Assembly: GCA_019090185.1 (NCBI GenBank)
Contig: JAHRWJ010000007.1
Location: 1 to 5,070 of the forward strand
Length of the DNA stretch: 5,070 nt
Reading direction: 5' to 3'
DNA from: Immundisolibacteraceae bacterium
GTDB lineage: Bacteria > Pseudomonadota > Gammaproteobacteria > Immundisolibacterales > Immundisolibacteraceae
Shown: piece by piece, positions 1-5,070 of the stretch
Layout of the letters: each line of letters begins with the position of its first letter
Numbering within the stretch: position 1 is the first letter of the stretch
The notes under the pieces: model-generated
Told to the model about the DNA's origin: nothing
The model's input: the letters and a program-made list of their open reading frames with translations, nothing else
Database searches by the model: none
Position numbers and translations under genes: made by a program

Positions 1-918
1 CCAGCCGACATCGGCGGTGCACCAGTAGATGTCACCATCGTGATAGTCGAATACATATTTGTGGGTCATCGAGGCCCAAACCATGTAGCCGCCGGTGGTG
101 TGGAGCACCCCTTTGGGTTTACCGGTTGATCCCGAGGTGTAGAGGATGAACATTGGGTCTTCGGCGTTCATCGGTTCCGGTGCGCAATCGGCGCTCATGG
201 CTGCGAGGGCTTCTGCGTACCAGACGTCCCTGCCTTCAACCCAGTTGATGGGGTTGCCGGTATGTTTGACCGTGATCACCGAATGCACATTGGGGCACTG
301 TTCTAATGCGGCATCGACGTTGGCTTTTAGTGGTACCGGTTTGCCGCCCCGTACGCCTTCATCGGCGGTAATGATGGTTTGGCAATCAGAGTCCAGAATT
401 CGGCTACGCAGGGCGTCTGGCGAAAAGCCACCAAATACAATGGAGTGAATAGCGCCAATACGGGTACAGGCGAGCATGGCCGCTGCGGCCGCAGGAATCA
501 TCGGCATGTAGATGCAGACCCGGTCGCCTTTTTTTACGCCACGGGATTTGAGCAGGTTGGCCAGTCGGCAGACTTCTTCATGAAGCTCACGATAGCTGAT
601 GTTGGCATCGACGGTAGGGTCGTCGCCTTCCCAGATAATGGCGGTTTGGTCACCGCGTGTTTCTAGGTGGCGGTCAAGGCAGTTATAAGAGGCGTTGGTT
701 TCGCCGCCTATAAACCATTGAATTTTGCCGGCGGCCAGGTCTTCGTCAACGACCTGAGTCCAGGGTTTTGACCAACTAATCATCTCTTTAGCGCGGTCGG
801 CCCAGAAAGTTTCGCGGTCGGTAATGGATTGGTCGTACCACTCCAGGTACTGATCGTTATTGATCAGAGCACGCGCTAAGGTTGCAGTAGGTACCGGATA
901 AGTGATGACTTCAGACAT
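1..918 (-). CDS. acs: Acetyl-CoA synthetase (AMP-forming), N-terminal 306 residues; cut by left window edge
   Basis: Acs converts acetate, ATP and CoA to acetyl-CoA through an acetyl-adenylate in the cytoplasm. The reading frame is open from the ATG at 918 to base 1, which is about half of the family's usual 640-655 residues. The N-terminal region (about residues 20-80) matches the Acs N-terminal domain, with [18 protein letters not shown] and the [18 protein letters not shown] stretch. The adenylate-forming P-loop [11 protein letters not shown] is at 260-270, followed by VLHTTGGY. A CoA/nucleotide-contact segment [11 protein letters not shown] starts at 188, and the fragment ends in WCTADVGW, the familiar Acs motif. 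The start is chosen because the next residues ([10 protein letters not shown]) fit Acs N-termini, although the ribosome-binding site is weak. It follows the FHA gene after 93 nt with no clear terminator, so read-through or an unseen promoter are both possible. Identity is very secure; completeness beyond the edge is unknown. Confidence 0.97.
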   Translation of the reverse strand, partial: MSEVITYPVPTATLARALINNDQYLEWYDQSITDRETFWADRAKEMISWSKPWTQVVDEDLAAGKIQWFIGGETNASYNCLDRHLETRGDQTAIIWEGDDPTVDANISYRELHEEVCRLANLLKSRGVKKGDRVCIYMPMIPAAAAAMLACTRIGAIHSIVFGGFSPDALRSRILDSDCQTIITADEGVRGGKPVPLKANVDAALEQCPNVHSVITVKHTGNPINWVEGRDVWYAEALAAMSADCAPEPMNAEDPMFILYTSGSTGKPKGVLHTTGGYMVWASMTHKYVFDYHDGDIYWCTADVGW

Positions 919-1011
919 GAGTTAGCTGCTCTGCAATTGGTGCCGCGAGCGCCCCAAAATTCGGCCTCAATAGCGTTCGAATTTAGATAGGCGAGGGCTA
1001 ATGAAAAGAGA

Positions 1012-2526
1012 TTACCAGCGGAACTGGTCGCCGCACATGGGGACGAATAGCAAGGTTGTCTTGCCGATCCCGATGCGATCGTAGGGTTTTAAATTGATGA
1101 TTTCCAGCACTGGCTCGTCGTTTAAATAGGTCAGGTTACGGCTTGCACCGTGCTGCAGTTTGAAATGGTTACCACGCGGGTCATAAACGATGCGGGTATG
1201 ATCCCGACGACTGACTTCGCCGTCTGATTTTCCGCCGAAATAGAGTGGAATCGCCTGGTCTGGTGAGCGCCCGATTGGGTTTATGCCGGAAAAAATCGGC
1301 CGTGACTGACCTTTTCCCGGGCCATCAACTACCACAACCCAGCCAGTGACATATTCGGCACCGGCGGCAATAGCCGGTGCAACTGCGGCAGTGGTTATTA
1401 CCGTGGCGTCAAAATCATCGGGCTCTTCGGGTTCATCTGCTTCTGGCCTAGGTGCGATCAGAGGGATTGGTTCGGGTAACTTGGCCGTGGCCAGTTCTTC
1501 AAAGTCGATGCTCTGTTCGGAGGTCGAATCGTCGTCGATTACACCGACAGAATTCTCAACACTATCTGCGGTGTTGGTTGATTCCGCTGCGGTGGTTATG
1601 ACAGTTGCTGGCGGAGTCGGGTCAAAATCGGTCGTTGGTGTTGGTGTTGGTGTTGGTGTTGGTGTTGGTGTTGGTGCTCTGGAGAATGTGCTGGAGGGAA
1701 TCTCCATGGTTGGTTCTTCGTCAGCGCTCAAATCGAGATCAAAACCATCTGCGAGTTGATCGATAAGGCTGATGTCGGTACCGCCGTGCGTATCATCAAA
1801 ACTGAGTGAGGGCGTGTTGAACTCTCCTGAACCCATATCAAGTTCAGGATGAGAATCGAAATCTAGTTCTGGAGGTGTGTTTTGAGGTGGTTGCGCAGCG
1901 ATGGGCGGCTCTGCAGCTCTAAGCGCAGCGAATTGCGGGTCGTCTAGAGAAATACTGGCTTCGGTATCGATTTGATCGGCGGCGAATATGGCGGTTTTTT
2001 GCTGACCAGAATCCGATTCTTGTGATTGAGCAATGTCAGTATTGAAAATTGCTGTTTTTTGTTGACCAGAATCCGATTCTTGTGATTGAGCACTGCCAGT
2101 ATTGAAAATTGCTGTTTTTTGTTGGCCTGAGTCATCCTCTAGCGATGGTAGTTGATCGTTTGTAAAAGTCGGTGTTGCCCGCAGACTGGAGGCTTCATTG
2201 CTAGATTTTTTCGGGTCATCAGTTAAATCAAAATCTGCTAGATCTATCGACTCAAAGTCGTCATCACCTGCATATTGGCCGATGAGGCTGCCACCGGAAT
2301 TTAAAATATTGGCTTTTGATTGTTGCTCTAGCTCACCGCTAAGGTCTGCAGAAACCTCCTGATCGAGTCCGGCAAGCTCGCTAATCATGCTACTGCGTGA
2401 CTGAGTTGGTTTTGGCTCAGCCTCAACCTCAGCTTCGAAAAAAACTGTTTCGTCCGCTGCATTAGCCGCTTTTTCGGAGCTACCGCCGCCGTCTTTTTTT
2501 CGACCTATTTTTTTAAACCAGCTCAT
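1012..2526 (-). CDS. FHA-domain protein with long repeat-rich acidic N-terminal region
   Basis: This is a 504-residue cytoplasmic-looking protein with no signal peptide or membrane segment. The C-terminal FHA domain (about 395-497) should bind phosphothreonine peptides. It shows GR at 419-420, SRRDH at 439-443 and NLTYLND at 464-470, matching the canonical GR, SxxH and N-G-T-x-V-N positions; it ends in LLFVPMCGDQFRW. Residues 1-390 are low-complexity and rich in Asp, Glu, Ser, Thr and Pro, and are probably disordered. They contain a 20-residue tandem repeat (132-181, core DSGQQKTAIF), a (PT)7 tract (285-298) and two ATVITTAA copies (307-314, 374-381). The N-terminus MSWFKKIGRKK is short, basic and aromatic. 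The ATG overlaps the stop of a small upstream ORF as ATGA and has no good ribosome-binding site of its own (AAGG lies 13 nt away), which fits translational coupling. FHA function is established for the family; kinase regulation here is inferred. Specific pathway unknown. Confidence 0.9.
   Translation of the reverse strand: MSWFKKIGRKKDGGGSSEKAANAADETVFFEAEVEAEPKPTQSRSSMISELAGLDQEVSADLSGELEQQSKANILNSGGSLIGQYAGDDDFESIDLADFDLTDDPKKSSNEASSLRATPTFTNDQLPSLEDDSGQQKTAIFNTGSAQSQESDSGQQKTAIFNTDIAQSQESDSGQQKTAIFAADQIDTEASISLDDPQFAALRAAEPPIAAQPPQNTPPELDFDSHPELDMGSGEFNTPSLSFDDTHGGTDISLIDQLADGFDLDLSADEEPTMEIPSSTFSRAPTPTPTPTPTPTPTTDFDPTPPATVITTAAESTNTADSVENSVGVIDDDSTSEQSIDFEELATAKLPEPIPLIAPRPEADEPEEPDDFDATVITTAAVAPAIAAGAEYVTGWVVVVDGPGKGQSRPIFSGINPIGRSPDQAIPLYFGGKSDGEVSRRDHTRIVYDPRGNHFKLQHGASRNLTYLNDEPVLEIINLKPYDRIGIGKTTLLFVPMCGDQFRW
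1634..1675 (-). repeat. Hexanucleotide microsatellite, 7 perfect GTTGGT units, encoding (Pro-Thr)7
   Basis: Seven uninterrupted GTTGGT units are seen on the plus strand. On the coding strand they read as alternating CCA and ACA codons and give Pro-Thr repeats at residues 285-298 of the FHA protein. Because the unit is six bases, gain or loss by slippage changes linker length without breaking the frame. The complete lack of synonymous variation suggests recent expansion. The tract lies in the presumed disordered linker, about 100 residues before the FHA domain. Confidence 0.95.
1984..2133 (-). repeat. In-frame 60-bp tandem repeat in the FHA gene, about 2.5 copies
   Basis: The unit encodes 20 residues, DSGQQKTAIFNT..AQSQES, with copies at residues 132-151 and 152-171 and a third partial copy from 172 (DSGQQKTAIF). 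By direct comparison 2004-2063 and 2064-2123 agree at 58 of 60 bases. The two differences fall in adjacent codons and both change the residue (Gly-Ser against Asp-Ile). The third copy (1984 to about 2003) has drifted more. Each unit carries one KTAIF motif, so duplication multiplies a possible binding or phosphorylation site. Confidence 0.95.
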
Positions 2527-2663
2527 TGGGTGACTTTAACCTTGCTGTTTGGGCCATTTTTGCCAGTTAGTGAGGCGATGTTTTCAGCGGTTGTCAGGCG
2601 TTGAGTGAATAACTGGTTACTTAACAAATTATCTGTTGCCGTGGAACTTCCGATTAGTTTCAT
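2523..2663 (-). CDS. Candidate small ORF (46 aa) translationally coupled to the FHA gene
   Basis: An ATG at 2663 opens a frame of 46 codons that stops at TGA 2525-2523. That stop overlaps the FHA start in the sequence ATGA, the classic arrangement for translational coupling. The peptide begins MKLIGSSTATDNLLSNQLF, continues TQRLTTAENIASLTGKNG and ends in a basic tail PNSKVKVTQ. It has no Cys, Trp or Tyr, no signal peptide and no membrane segment, and I recognise no family. It starts 25 nt after the tRNA discriminator base, and I see no convincing ribosome-binding site before it, which weakens the case. A -10-like GATAAT lies inside it (2628-2633); if the FHA transcript starts just after that, this ORF would not be made intact. 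It may be a real microprotein, a coupling leader, or chance. Confidence 0.4.
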   Translation of the reverse strand: MKLIGSSTATDNLLSNQLFTQRLTTAENIASLTGKNGPNSKVKVTQ

Positions 2664-2670
2664 GGTGCTT

Positions 2671-2710
2671 GGTTCAAAAAAATAGTTGTGCCGGTGATAG
2701 GATTTGAACC
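2671..2710 (-). other. 8-bp inverted repeat linking the tRNA T-arm to the sequence just downstream
   Basis: On the plus strand GGTTCAAA (2671-2678) and TTTGAACC (2703-2710) are perfect complements separated by 24 nt. The second arm is the T-stem/T-loop part of the tRNA gene. The first lies just beyond the tRNA 3' end and overlaps a seven-base U-tract in the transcript (2676-2682). In the precursor RNA the two arms could pair in competition with the T-arm. No compact GC-rich terminator hairpin precedes the U-tract. Function is uncertain and chance is possible. Confidence 0.35.
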
Positions 2711-2762
2711 TACGGCCTACTGATTACGAATCAGTTGCTCTACCGAGCTGAGCTACACCGGC
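2689..2762 (-). tRNA. tRNA-Thr, anticodon CGU
   Basis: The minus strand folds into a standard cloverleaf. The acceptor stem is GCCGGTG/CACCGGC, 7 perfect pairs. The D-arm is GCTC/GAGC with a 9-nt loop containing GG. The anticodon stem is ACTGA/TCAGT with loop TTCGTAA, giving anticodon CGT at 2728-2726. The variable loop is 5 nt. The T-arm is GTAGG/CCTAT with one G-U pair and loop TTCAAAT. Discriminator A73 is at 2689. It reads ACG codons and resembles E. coli thrW in the anticodon arm and variable region. The 3' CCA is not encoded: the discriminator is followed by CAA, so maturation would need the CCA-adding enzyme. Length is 74 nt including the discriminator. Confidence 0.97.
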
Positions 2763-2802
2763 TAAAAAGCCGCATTTCTTCAATTAAAAAGGGAACTGCG
2801 GA

Positions 2803-2813
2803 GGGGGATTATA
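2803..2813 (-). promoter_or_regulatory. Probable tRNA-Thr promoter: consensus -10 box with GC-rich discriminator
   Basis: A perfect TATAAT lies at 2813-2808 on the minus strand, about 45 bases before the tRNA 5' end, followed by CCCCC and then TCCGC. A GC-rich run between the -10 box and the start site is typical of stable-RNA promoters under stringent (ppGpp) control in gammaproteobacteria. I see no good -35 box: at 17-bp spacing the hexamer is AGACGG. Transcription would start near 2800, giving a 5' leader of roughly 38 nt to be removed by RNase P. The -10 call is direct; the regulation is inference. Confidence 0.65.
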
Positions 2814-2889
2814 GCCAAGTGATTGAATCGCCGTCTAAACATTCTTAATGACGCCACCAAACCCAGGCAATTGAATGGGTGATTTGTGG

Positions 2890-4008
2890 TCAAGACCCGG
2901 CTAGGGTTGGGTTGTGACCCCGGCTAAAGTTGAGGTGGTTGTAGTCGTTGATATTGACCGAAGCTGTCTGTCTGGTCAGCAGTGATTTCATTAATTCGGC
3001 GGTTGCCGGTGCCAGCATCAGGCCGTTACGGAAATGACCCAGGGCAGCGTGCAAGTTATCGAGCGTTGGGTGTACGCCAATGTAAGGAATGCCGCTTGGG
3101 CTACCAGGCCTGAGTCCGGCCCAGTGGTGCTCTATGGGCCACTCAGCCAGGCAGGGAGCCATCTGTATCGCTGATGCATAGAGATCCTCTCTGGCAACGG
3201 CAGTGGTCTGTTTTTCAAAGCCGGTGCGTTCGATGGTGCTGCCGACCAATACCCGGCCATCGCTTCTAGGAATTAAATAGCGTGAGCCACTCAGTACGAT
3301 ACGGTTGATGGTGTTGGCCGGTGTTTTGATGACCATCATCTGCCCACGAACAGGCTCAAGCGGAAGATTAACCCCGGTGGTTGCCAGTAGTTCACCACCC
3401 CAGGCGCCGGCACAAAGCACGACATTATTAACCGGGTGTTTACCACTACTGGTTTCTAATTCGGTGACTGTCGAGCCATGACTGATGAATCGGTTTACTT
3501 CAGTTTGGCTATGAATGGTGACCTTAAGCAATTTTAGTTCTGCACGCAGCCCAGCCAGTAGCCGTGGATTTCTGACCTGGGCAATATCGGGCAAATAGAG
3601 GGCGTCGGTAATCGAGGGGGTGAGTGCTGGTTCACAATCGCGCAGTTGATTGCCATGCAAACTACGCAGGCTCGTTTGCCACTGTTCCCCCCACTCGATG
3701 GCCTGCTGTTTTTCGTTGGTATCCGTAATCAGCAGGCCGCATTGGCGCCATTCAGGGTCGATGCCGGTGCGTTGATGAATTTGTTCAGCGGTTGCTTTAA
3801 ACAGTTGCTGGCTTCGAGCGGCGAGTTTTAATAAGGGCTCGGGATAGCGCCACGGATGCAACGGCGAGAGAATGCCGCCACCGGCCCAGGAGGCTTCCTG
3901 ACCGGGTTCGGCTCGCTCCAGAAGTTCAACGGAAGCGCCATCCAGCGCCATTTCGCGGGCGATCATCATGCCGATTACGCCACCGCCGATAATTGTTAGA
4001 TCATGCAT
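2890..4008 (-). CDS. thiO: Glycine oxidase ThiO (FAD-dependent, thiamine thiazole synthesis)
   Basis: ThiO oxidises glycine with O2 to iminoglycine, which ThiG uses to build the thiazole ring of thiamine. The 372-residue product is close to the roughly 369 residues of the Bacillus enzyme. The N-terminal FAD-binding fold has IIGGGVIG (6-13), an acidic residue ending the second strand (E31, in LLERAEPG), and the ASWAGGGILSP motif (39-49). CAGAWGGELL (199-208) and VRGQMMVIK (220-228) belong to the central part of the D-amino-acid oxidase-like fold. YLIPRSDGRVLVGSTIE (244-260), GLRPGSPSGIPYIG (298-311) and GHFRNGLMLAP (324-334) are strong family motifs. R300 and R327 are in the positions expected for substrate carboxylate binding and FAD contact. 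The first of two close ATG-like positions is used; the ribosome-binding site is weak. It follows yggX after 95 nt in the same direction, with no other thi gene in view. A related amino-acid oxidase is possible but less likely. Confidence 0.93.
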   Translation of the reverse strand: MHDLTIIGGGVIGMMIAREMALDGASVELLERAEPGQEASWAGGGILSPLHPWRYPEPLLKLAARSQQLFKATAEQIHQRTGIDPEWRQCGLLITDTNEKQQAIEWGEQWQTSLRSLHGNQLRDCEPALTPSITDALYLPDIAQVRNPRLLAGLRAELKLLKVTIHSQTEVNRFISHGSTVTELETSSGKHPVNNVVLCAGAWGGELLATTGVNLPLEPVRGQMMVIKTPANTINRIVLSGSRYLIPRSDGRVLVGSTIERTGFEKQTTAVAREDLYASAIQMAPCLAEWPIEHHWAGLRPGSPSGIPYIGVHPTLDNLHAALGHFRNGLMLAPATAELMKSLLTRQTASVNINDYNHLNFSRGHNPTLAGS

Positions 4009-4103
4009 GGGTCTGTTTGGTGAGCGTCACTATTGATGAGGGTGGATCGCTAGAAATGGACTAACGGTTGATGAGCTGTTCAGGATTTGTGTATGGGCTG
4101 TTT

Positions 4104-4376
4104 TCAGAGCGCCTTAAAACCGTCAGGTTTGGCGGACTCGCCGCCTTCGCCAAACAGAAATTTTTTCATTTCCTGGAGTAGAAATTTGCGTGCGTCGGCG
4201 TCGGCCATCGACAGTCGGTTTTCATTGATGAGCATGGTCTGCTGTTCGACCCAGCGACCCCAGCCTTCTGCCGAGACTTCGGCGAGTATGCGCTCACCAA
4301 GTGGGCCTGGGTAGGGGGCTCGCTCCAGTGGTTCGGCTTGTTTGTCTAATATTCTGCAGTGGATGGTGTCGCTCAT
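4104..4376 (-). CDS. yggX: YggX-family Fe(II)-trafficking / oxidative damage protection protein
   Basis: This is a small cytoplasmic protein of 90 residues, the usual size for the family, thought to handle labile Fe(II) and protect iron-sulfur clusters from oxidants. It begins MSDTIHCRIL with the conserved Cys7, followed by YPGPLGERI (about 22-30), the WGRWVEQQTMLINENRLSM block (about 39-57) and the EMKKFLFGE segment near residue 70. The frame extends 11 codons further upstream, but the start at 4376 is preferred. It matches the family N-terminus and has AGGAG 7 nt before it, whereas the longer start would overlap mutY. It follows the mutY stop by 4 nt, so the two are almost certainly one operon, as in E. 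coli where the order is mutY-yggX-mltC. Here mltC is not next. Confidence 0.96.
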   Translation of the reverse strand: MSDTIHCRILDKQAEPLERAPYPGPLGERILAEVSAEGWGRWVEQQTMLINENRLSMADADARKFLLQEMKKFLFGEGGESAKPDGFKAL

Positions 4377-4380
4377 GGGG

Positions 4381-5070
4381 TCACTCCTGTCGCTGTTGTC
4401 GGTAAGCATGAATTACTTTTTTCACCGCTGAGGAGATGCCTAGCTCCGTGTCGCGGCCGGGGTTATACCAGAGCTGATTCGGGTTATCCATGACCTGGTT
4501 GCCAGCGGATTCGAGCTGGTAGCAGGTTGGGGAAATCGTTAAATCAAAATGGGTAAAGCTGTGTTTGATCGGGTTTAGCGGATCTGCGGATGTTCTGTGG
4601 ATGGCATGCCCCGCTATTTGCGCTGTCTCGGTGGTGACCTGATCCGGTAACTCTGCGGCTTCCGGAAGCGACCATAGACCGCCCCAGATACCGGTTGGGG
4701 GCCGCTTTTCTAACAGCAATTCGCCGTCATGGTTGGCTATTAATAGCATGAAGGTTTGGCGCTGGGGTTTGTTCTTGCGTGGTTTAGCTGCTGGATATTG
4801 GTCGACACTACCGGTGATTCGAGCCTGACAGTTCTGCTTTAAAGGGCACAAGTTGCACTGGGGACGACTGCGAACGCACACGGTAGCGCCTAGATCCATG
4901 ATGGCCTGGGTGTAATCGGCGTTGCGTGATTGGGGTGTGTGGTCCTCAGCTAGTTGCCAGAGCTTTTTTAAGGTCTGGGCGCTGCCGGTCCAGCCTTCAA
5001 CCATGTGGTAGCGGGCCAAAACTCGTTTTACGTTGCCATCAAGAATGGTTTCCGGCAGATCCCAGGTCAG
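4381..5070 (-). CDS. mutY: A/G-specific adenine DNA glycosylase MutY, C-terminal 229 residues; cut by right window edge
   Basis: MutY removes adenine mispaired with 8-oxoguanine and so prevents G:C to T:A mutations. The frame is open to base 5070; about 120 residues, including the first helix and the helix-hairpin-helix region, are missing off the edge. Visible at the start is LPETILDGNVKRVLARY, whose Asp (codon 5040-5038) is the catalytic aspartate equivalent to E. coli Asp138. YTQAIMDLGATVC leads into the [4Fe-4S] loop with spacing C-X6-C-X2-C-X5-C (fragment residues 65, 72, 75, 81). The C-terminal NUDIX-like 8-oxoG recognition domain has LLLEKRPPTGIWGGLWSLPE and HSFTHFDL; the latter carries Phe-Thr-His where E. 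coli has Phe-Ser-His (307-309). A TTG at 5019 could be mistaken for a start, but it is internal because the conserved LDGNVKR motif lies upstream in frame. Confidence 0.97.
   Translation of the reverse strand: MTWDLPETILDGNVKRVLARYHMVEGWTGSAQTLKKLWQLAEDHTPQSRNADYTQAIMDLGATVCVRSRPQCNLCPLKQNCQARITGSVDQYPAAKPRKNKPQRQTFMLLIANHDGELLLEKRPPTGIWGGLWSLPEAAELPDQVTTETAQIAGHAIHRTSADPLNPIKHSFTHFDLTISPTCYQLESAGNQVMDNPNQLWYNPGRDTELGISSAVKKVIHAYRQQRQE
4384..4388 (-). promoter_or_regulatory. Ribosome-binding site of yggX inside the mutY 3' end
   Basis: AGGAG on the minus strand ends 7 nt before the ATG at 4376 and lies within the last codons of mutY. It decides the yggX start in favour of the 90-residue product and fits co-translation of the two genes. 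Confidence 0.8.

Noticed and set aside
146..666. Two overlapping plus-strand frames opposite acs
   Set aside because: They lie wholly inside a clear acs coding region and show no recognisable protein features.
933..944. A sigma-54-like GG...GC element before acs (GGCACCAATTGC on the minus strand)
   Set aside because: The GG and GC dinucleotides are separated by 8 bases, not the required 10.
1346..1759. A 137-codon open frame on the plus strand, antisense to the FHA gene, rich in Val, Gly and Ser
   Set aside because: It is the reverse reading of the repeat-rich linker. The Val-Gly run is only the complement of the Pro-Thr codons, and there is no family match.
2689..2762. The tRNA as an integration site for a mobile element
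   Set aside because: No integrase, no direct repeat of the tRNA 3' end and no foreign-looking genes are present; the flanks are housekeeping genes.
2861..2880. Small inverted repeat ACCCA/TGGGT after thiO, considered as a terminator
   Set aside because: The stem is only 5 bp with a 10-nt loop, and no U-tract follows in the transcript direction.
4033..4075. Two copies of TTGATGAG in the yggX-thiO gap, considered as operator half-sites
   Set aside because: An 8-bp direct repeat 35 bp apart has no further symmetry and no link to a visible promoter.
4377..4409. Longer yggX start giving 101 residues
   Set aside because: The extra 11 codons overlap mutY and do not resemble the family, while the internal ATG has AGGAG at good spacing.

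Overview
The window looks like chromosomal DNA from a gammaproteobacterium with intermediate GC content. The best evidence is the tightly packed mutY-yggX pair, an arrangement known from gammaproteobacteria. Protein motifs and a Thr(CGU) tRNA resembling E. coli thrW agree with this. The use of ThiO rather than an anaerobic ThiH-type route hints at an aerobe. I cannot name a genus.

Every gene I can support lies on the minus strand, so transcription runs from the right edge to the left. In that order the layout is: mutY (adenine-DNA glycosylase, cut by the right edge at 5070); yggX (Fe(II)-trafficking and oxidative-damage protection, 4 nt after mutY); a 95-nt gap; thiO (glycine oxidase for thiamine thiazole synthesis); a tRNA-Thr(CGU) gene with a consensus -10 box and GC-rich discriminator; a candidate 46-codon small ORF whose stop overlaps the next start as ATGA; a 504-residue protein with a C-terminal FHA domain and a long, acidic, repeat-rich N-terminal region; a 93-nt gap; and acs (acetyl-CoA synthetase, cut by the left edge).

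Most of this is housekeeping: mutY and yggX form an oxidative-damage unit, thiO supplies thiamine synthesis, the tRNA reads ACG codons, and acs activates acetate. The unusual part is the FHA gene and its leader. The protein carries a nearly perfect 60-bp in-frame tandem duplication, a pure hexanucleotide (Pro-Thr)7 tract, and six scattered copies of a T-[AV]-[IF] motif placed as if they were phospho-acceptor sites for a Ser/Thr kinase. No kinase or phosphatase is encoded in the window, so this reading is inference. No stretch longer than 300 bases lacks a gene, and I see no mobile element, CRISPR array or origin.
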